In this document: piece after piece, positions 12,972 through 13,515 of the stretch | How the letters are laid out: each line of letters opens with the position of its first letter | How positions within the stretch are numbered: the first letter of the stretch is position 1 | Program-made: the position numbers and the translations under genes | Notes under the pieces: model-generated | Seen by the model: the letters and a program-made list of their open reading frames with translations, nothing else | Database searches by the model: none | What the model was told of the DNA's origin: nothing | Assembly (NCBI GenBank): GCA_964545245.1 | Contig: CAZJFC010000049.1 | Span: 1 to 13,515 of the forward strand | Direction of reading: 5' to 3' | Source: CAZJFC01 sp964545245 | GTDB lineage: Bacteria > Pseudomonadota > Alphaproteobacteria > Rickettsiales > 21-14-0-20-44-7 | DNA length: 13,515 nt

Positions 12972-13379
12972 CTAACGCCGGTGGCCGCGCCTATGCCCAC
13001 GGTAATTGTCACGGTAGTAATGTTTCTTGCCGTGGTAATGGCGGCTGCTGCCATAACTGCCGAAGCTGACGGAGAACGCAGGCTGCGGACGCGCGATATA
13101 TACCGGGCGCGGATATTCAATATATTCCACGGTCCTCACCGGCATGGGCGTATATGTTTCAACATATTCAGGCTCAGGGGCAGCCTCATTCGTAGATACA
13201 ATCTCCCATGAGCCATCAGGCTGCATGCATGCCGTGCCGTAACCCTGCTCCTGCGGCTTGCCGCCAACGGTGATGGTTTTGGTATATTCCCGGCAATAGC
13301 GCGATTCCGCCGCCGCGGGAATTGAAGAATAAATAATTGCCGAAGCAACCAGTAATGATTTTAAGGCGATGTGTTCCAT
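12972..13379 (-). CDS. Small secreted protein with CREYT/YGTAC motif and His/Arg-rich tail
   Basis: A 135-residue exported protein. The signal peptide is MEHIALKSLLVASAIIYSSI, with cleavage probably at PAAA/ES (residue 24). It is followed by a short domain YCREYTKTITVGGKPQEQGYGTACMQPDGSWEIVS (28-62) with two cysteines, 29 and 51. This motif recurs at the end of alphaproteobacterial surface-antigen-type proteins of the 17-kDa group; here it is at the start of the mature protein. Residues 68-100 are rich in Pro, Tyr, Val and Glu, and the tail is rich in Gly, Ser, Tyr, His and Arg (GKKHYYRDNYRGHRRGHRR), suggesting a disordered surface- or metal-binding end. ATG at 13379 is chosen over one at 13457 because AGGGAG lies four bases before it and the signal peptide begins there. 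The function is unknown. Confidence 0.75.
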   Translation of the reverse strand: MEHIALKSLLVASAIIYSSIPAAAESRYCREYTKTITVGGKPQEQGYGTACMQPDGSWEIVSTNEAAPEPEYVETYTPMPVRTVEYIEYPRPVYIARPQPAFSVSFGSYGSSRHYHGKKHYYRDNYRGHRRGHRR

Positions 13380-13452
13380 AAAACTCCCTGTTCCACGAAA
13401 CAATATACGGCAGGAAACGGAAAACCCTTCGCTTGCTATAGATATATATGTT

Positions 13453-13480
13453 GTCACCCCCGCGCAGGCGGGGGGGTGGA
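13453..13480. repeat. REP-like hairpin at the right edge
   Basis: GTCACCCCCGC is followed by loop GCAG and GCGGGGG; the arms 13457-13463 and 13468-13474 pair perfectly. It resembles the GTCATTCCCGC...GCGGGAATC hairpin at 9002-9025, with C/G pairs replacing T/A in the stem, so both probably belong to one repeat family. It lies upstream of the small secreted protein gene. Confidence 0.6.
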
Positions 13481-13515
13481 TTCACGTTTGAAGTGCAACA
13501 GTGGATAAAGCAATA

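Noticed and set aside
1..13515. CRISPR array, integrase, toxin-antitoxin or phage module
   Set aside because: No regularly spaced identical repeats with unique spacers and no protein with such motifs were found on either strand.

Overview
The window reads as a stretch of core chromosome from a bacterium that is most likely an alphaproteobacterium. The support is the sequence character of GyrB, DnaX (tau-type C-terminus ending in an FPGAEV-like segment), HolB, bL9 with an Ala/Lys/Glu tail, bS18 and the small secreted CREYT...YGTAC...PDGSW protein. The coding DNA is moderately GC-rich. The scatter of lone prepilin genes and the unusual operon contents suggest an uncultured or poorly sampled lineage rather than a model genus. 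No transposase, phage gene, CRISPR array, tRNA or rRNA was seen.

Layout. 1-2114 (+): 3' nine-tenths of gyrB, cut by the window edge. 2247-4395 (-): ctpA, a secreted S41 protease, followed by and overlapping a prepilin-like gene. 4576-7164 (+): dnaX, ybaB and a D-Ala-D-Ala dipeptidase gene, probably one transcription unit. 7165-7556: a 392-base gene-free stretch between convergent genes, made almost entirely of consecutive hairpins, several with the same four-base loop. It includes a terminator for each flanking operon and a possible miniature inverted-repeat element. 7557-8847 (-): ribosomal operon rpsF-rpsR-rplI with a leader of about 72 bases. 8848-9135: leader and promoter region plus a cloverleaf-shaped inverted-repeat element. 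9136-9924 (-): exported DUF3108 protein. 9925-10173: a heptad repeat and two hairpin repeats. 10174-11088 (-): rluC-type pseudouridine synthase. 11190-12128 (+): holB. 12138-12917 (-): second lone prepilin-like gene. 12972-13379 (-): small secreted protein. The right edge holds another REP-like hairpin.

How the genes relate. Three genes serve DNA replication: gyrB (supercoiling), dnaX (clamp-loader motor and scaffold) and holB (clamp-loader delta prime). rpsF, rpsR, rplI and rluC serve ribosome assembly. ctpA, the dipeptidase, the DUF3108 protein and the small secreted protein act at, or probably on, the cell envelope. The two prepilins probably feed a type IV pilus or type II secretion apparatus encoded elsewhere.

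The points most worth a second look are: (1) a run of nine A in dnaX just after the clamp-loader core, where slippage into either other frame meets a stop within 12 codons, a layout that would yield a gamma-like short form; (2) complete absence of the DnaX zinc module; (3) the 7165-7556 hairpin array with a repeated C(TCCT)G loop; (4) the 61-base cloverleaf at 9000-9060, nested inside an inverted repeat and a 12-base direct repeat.
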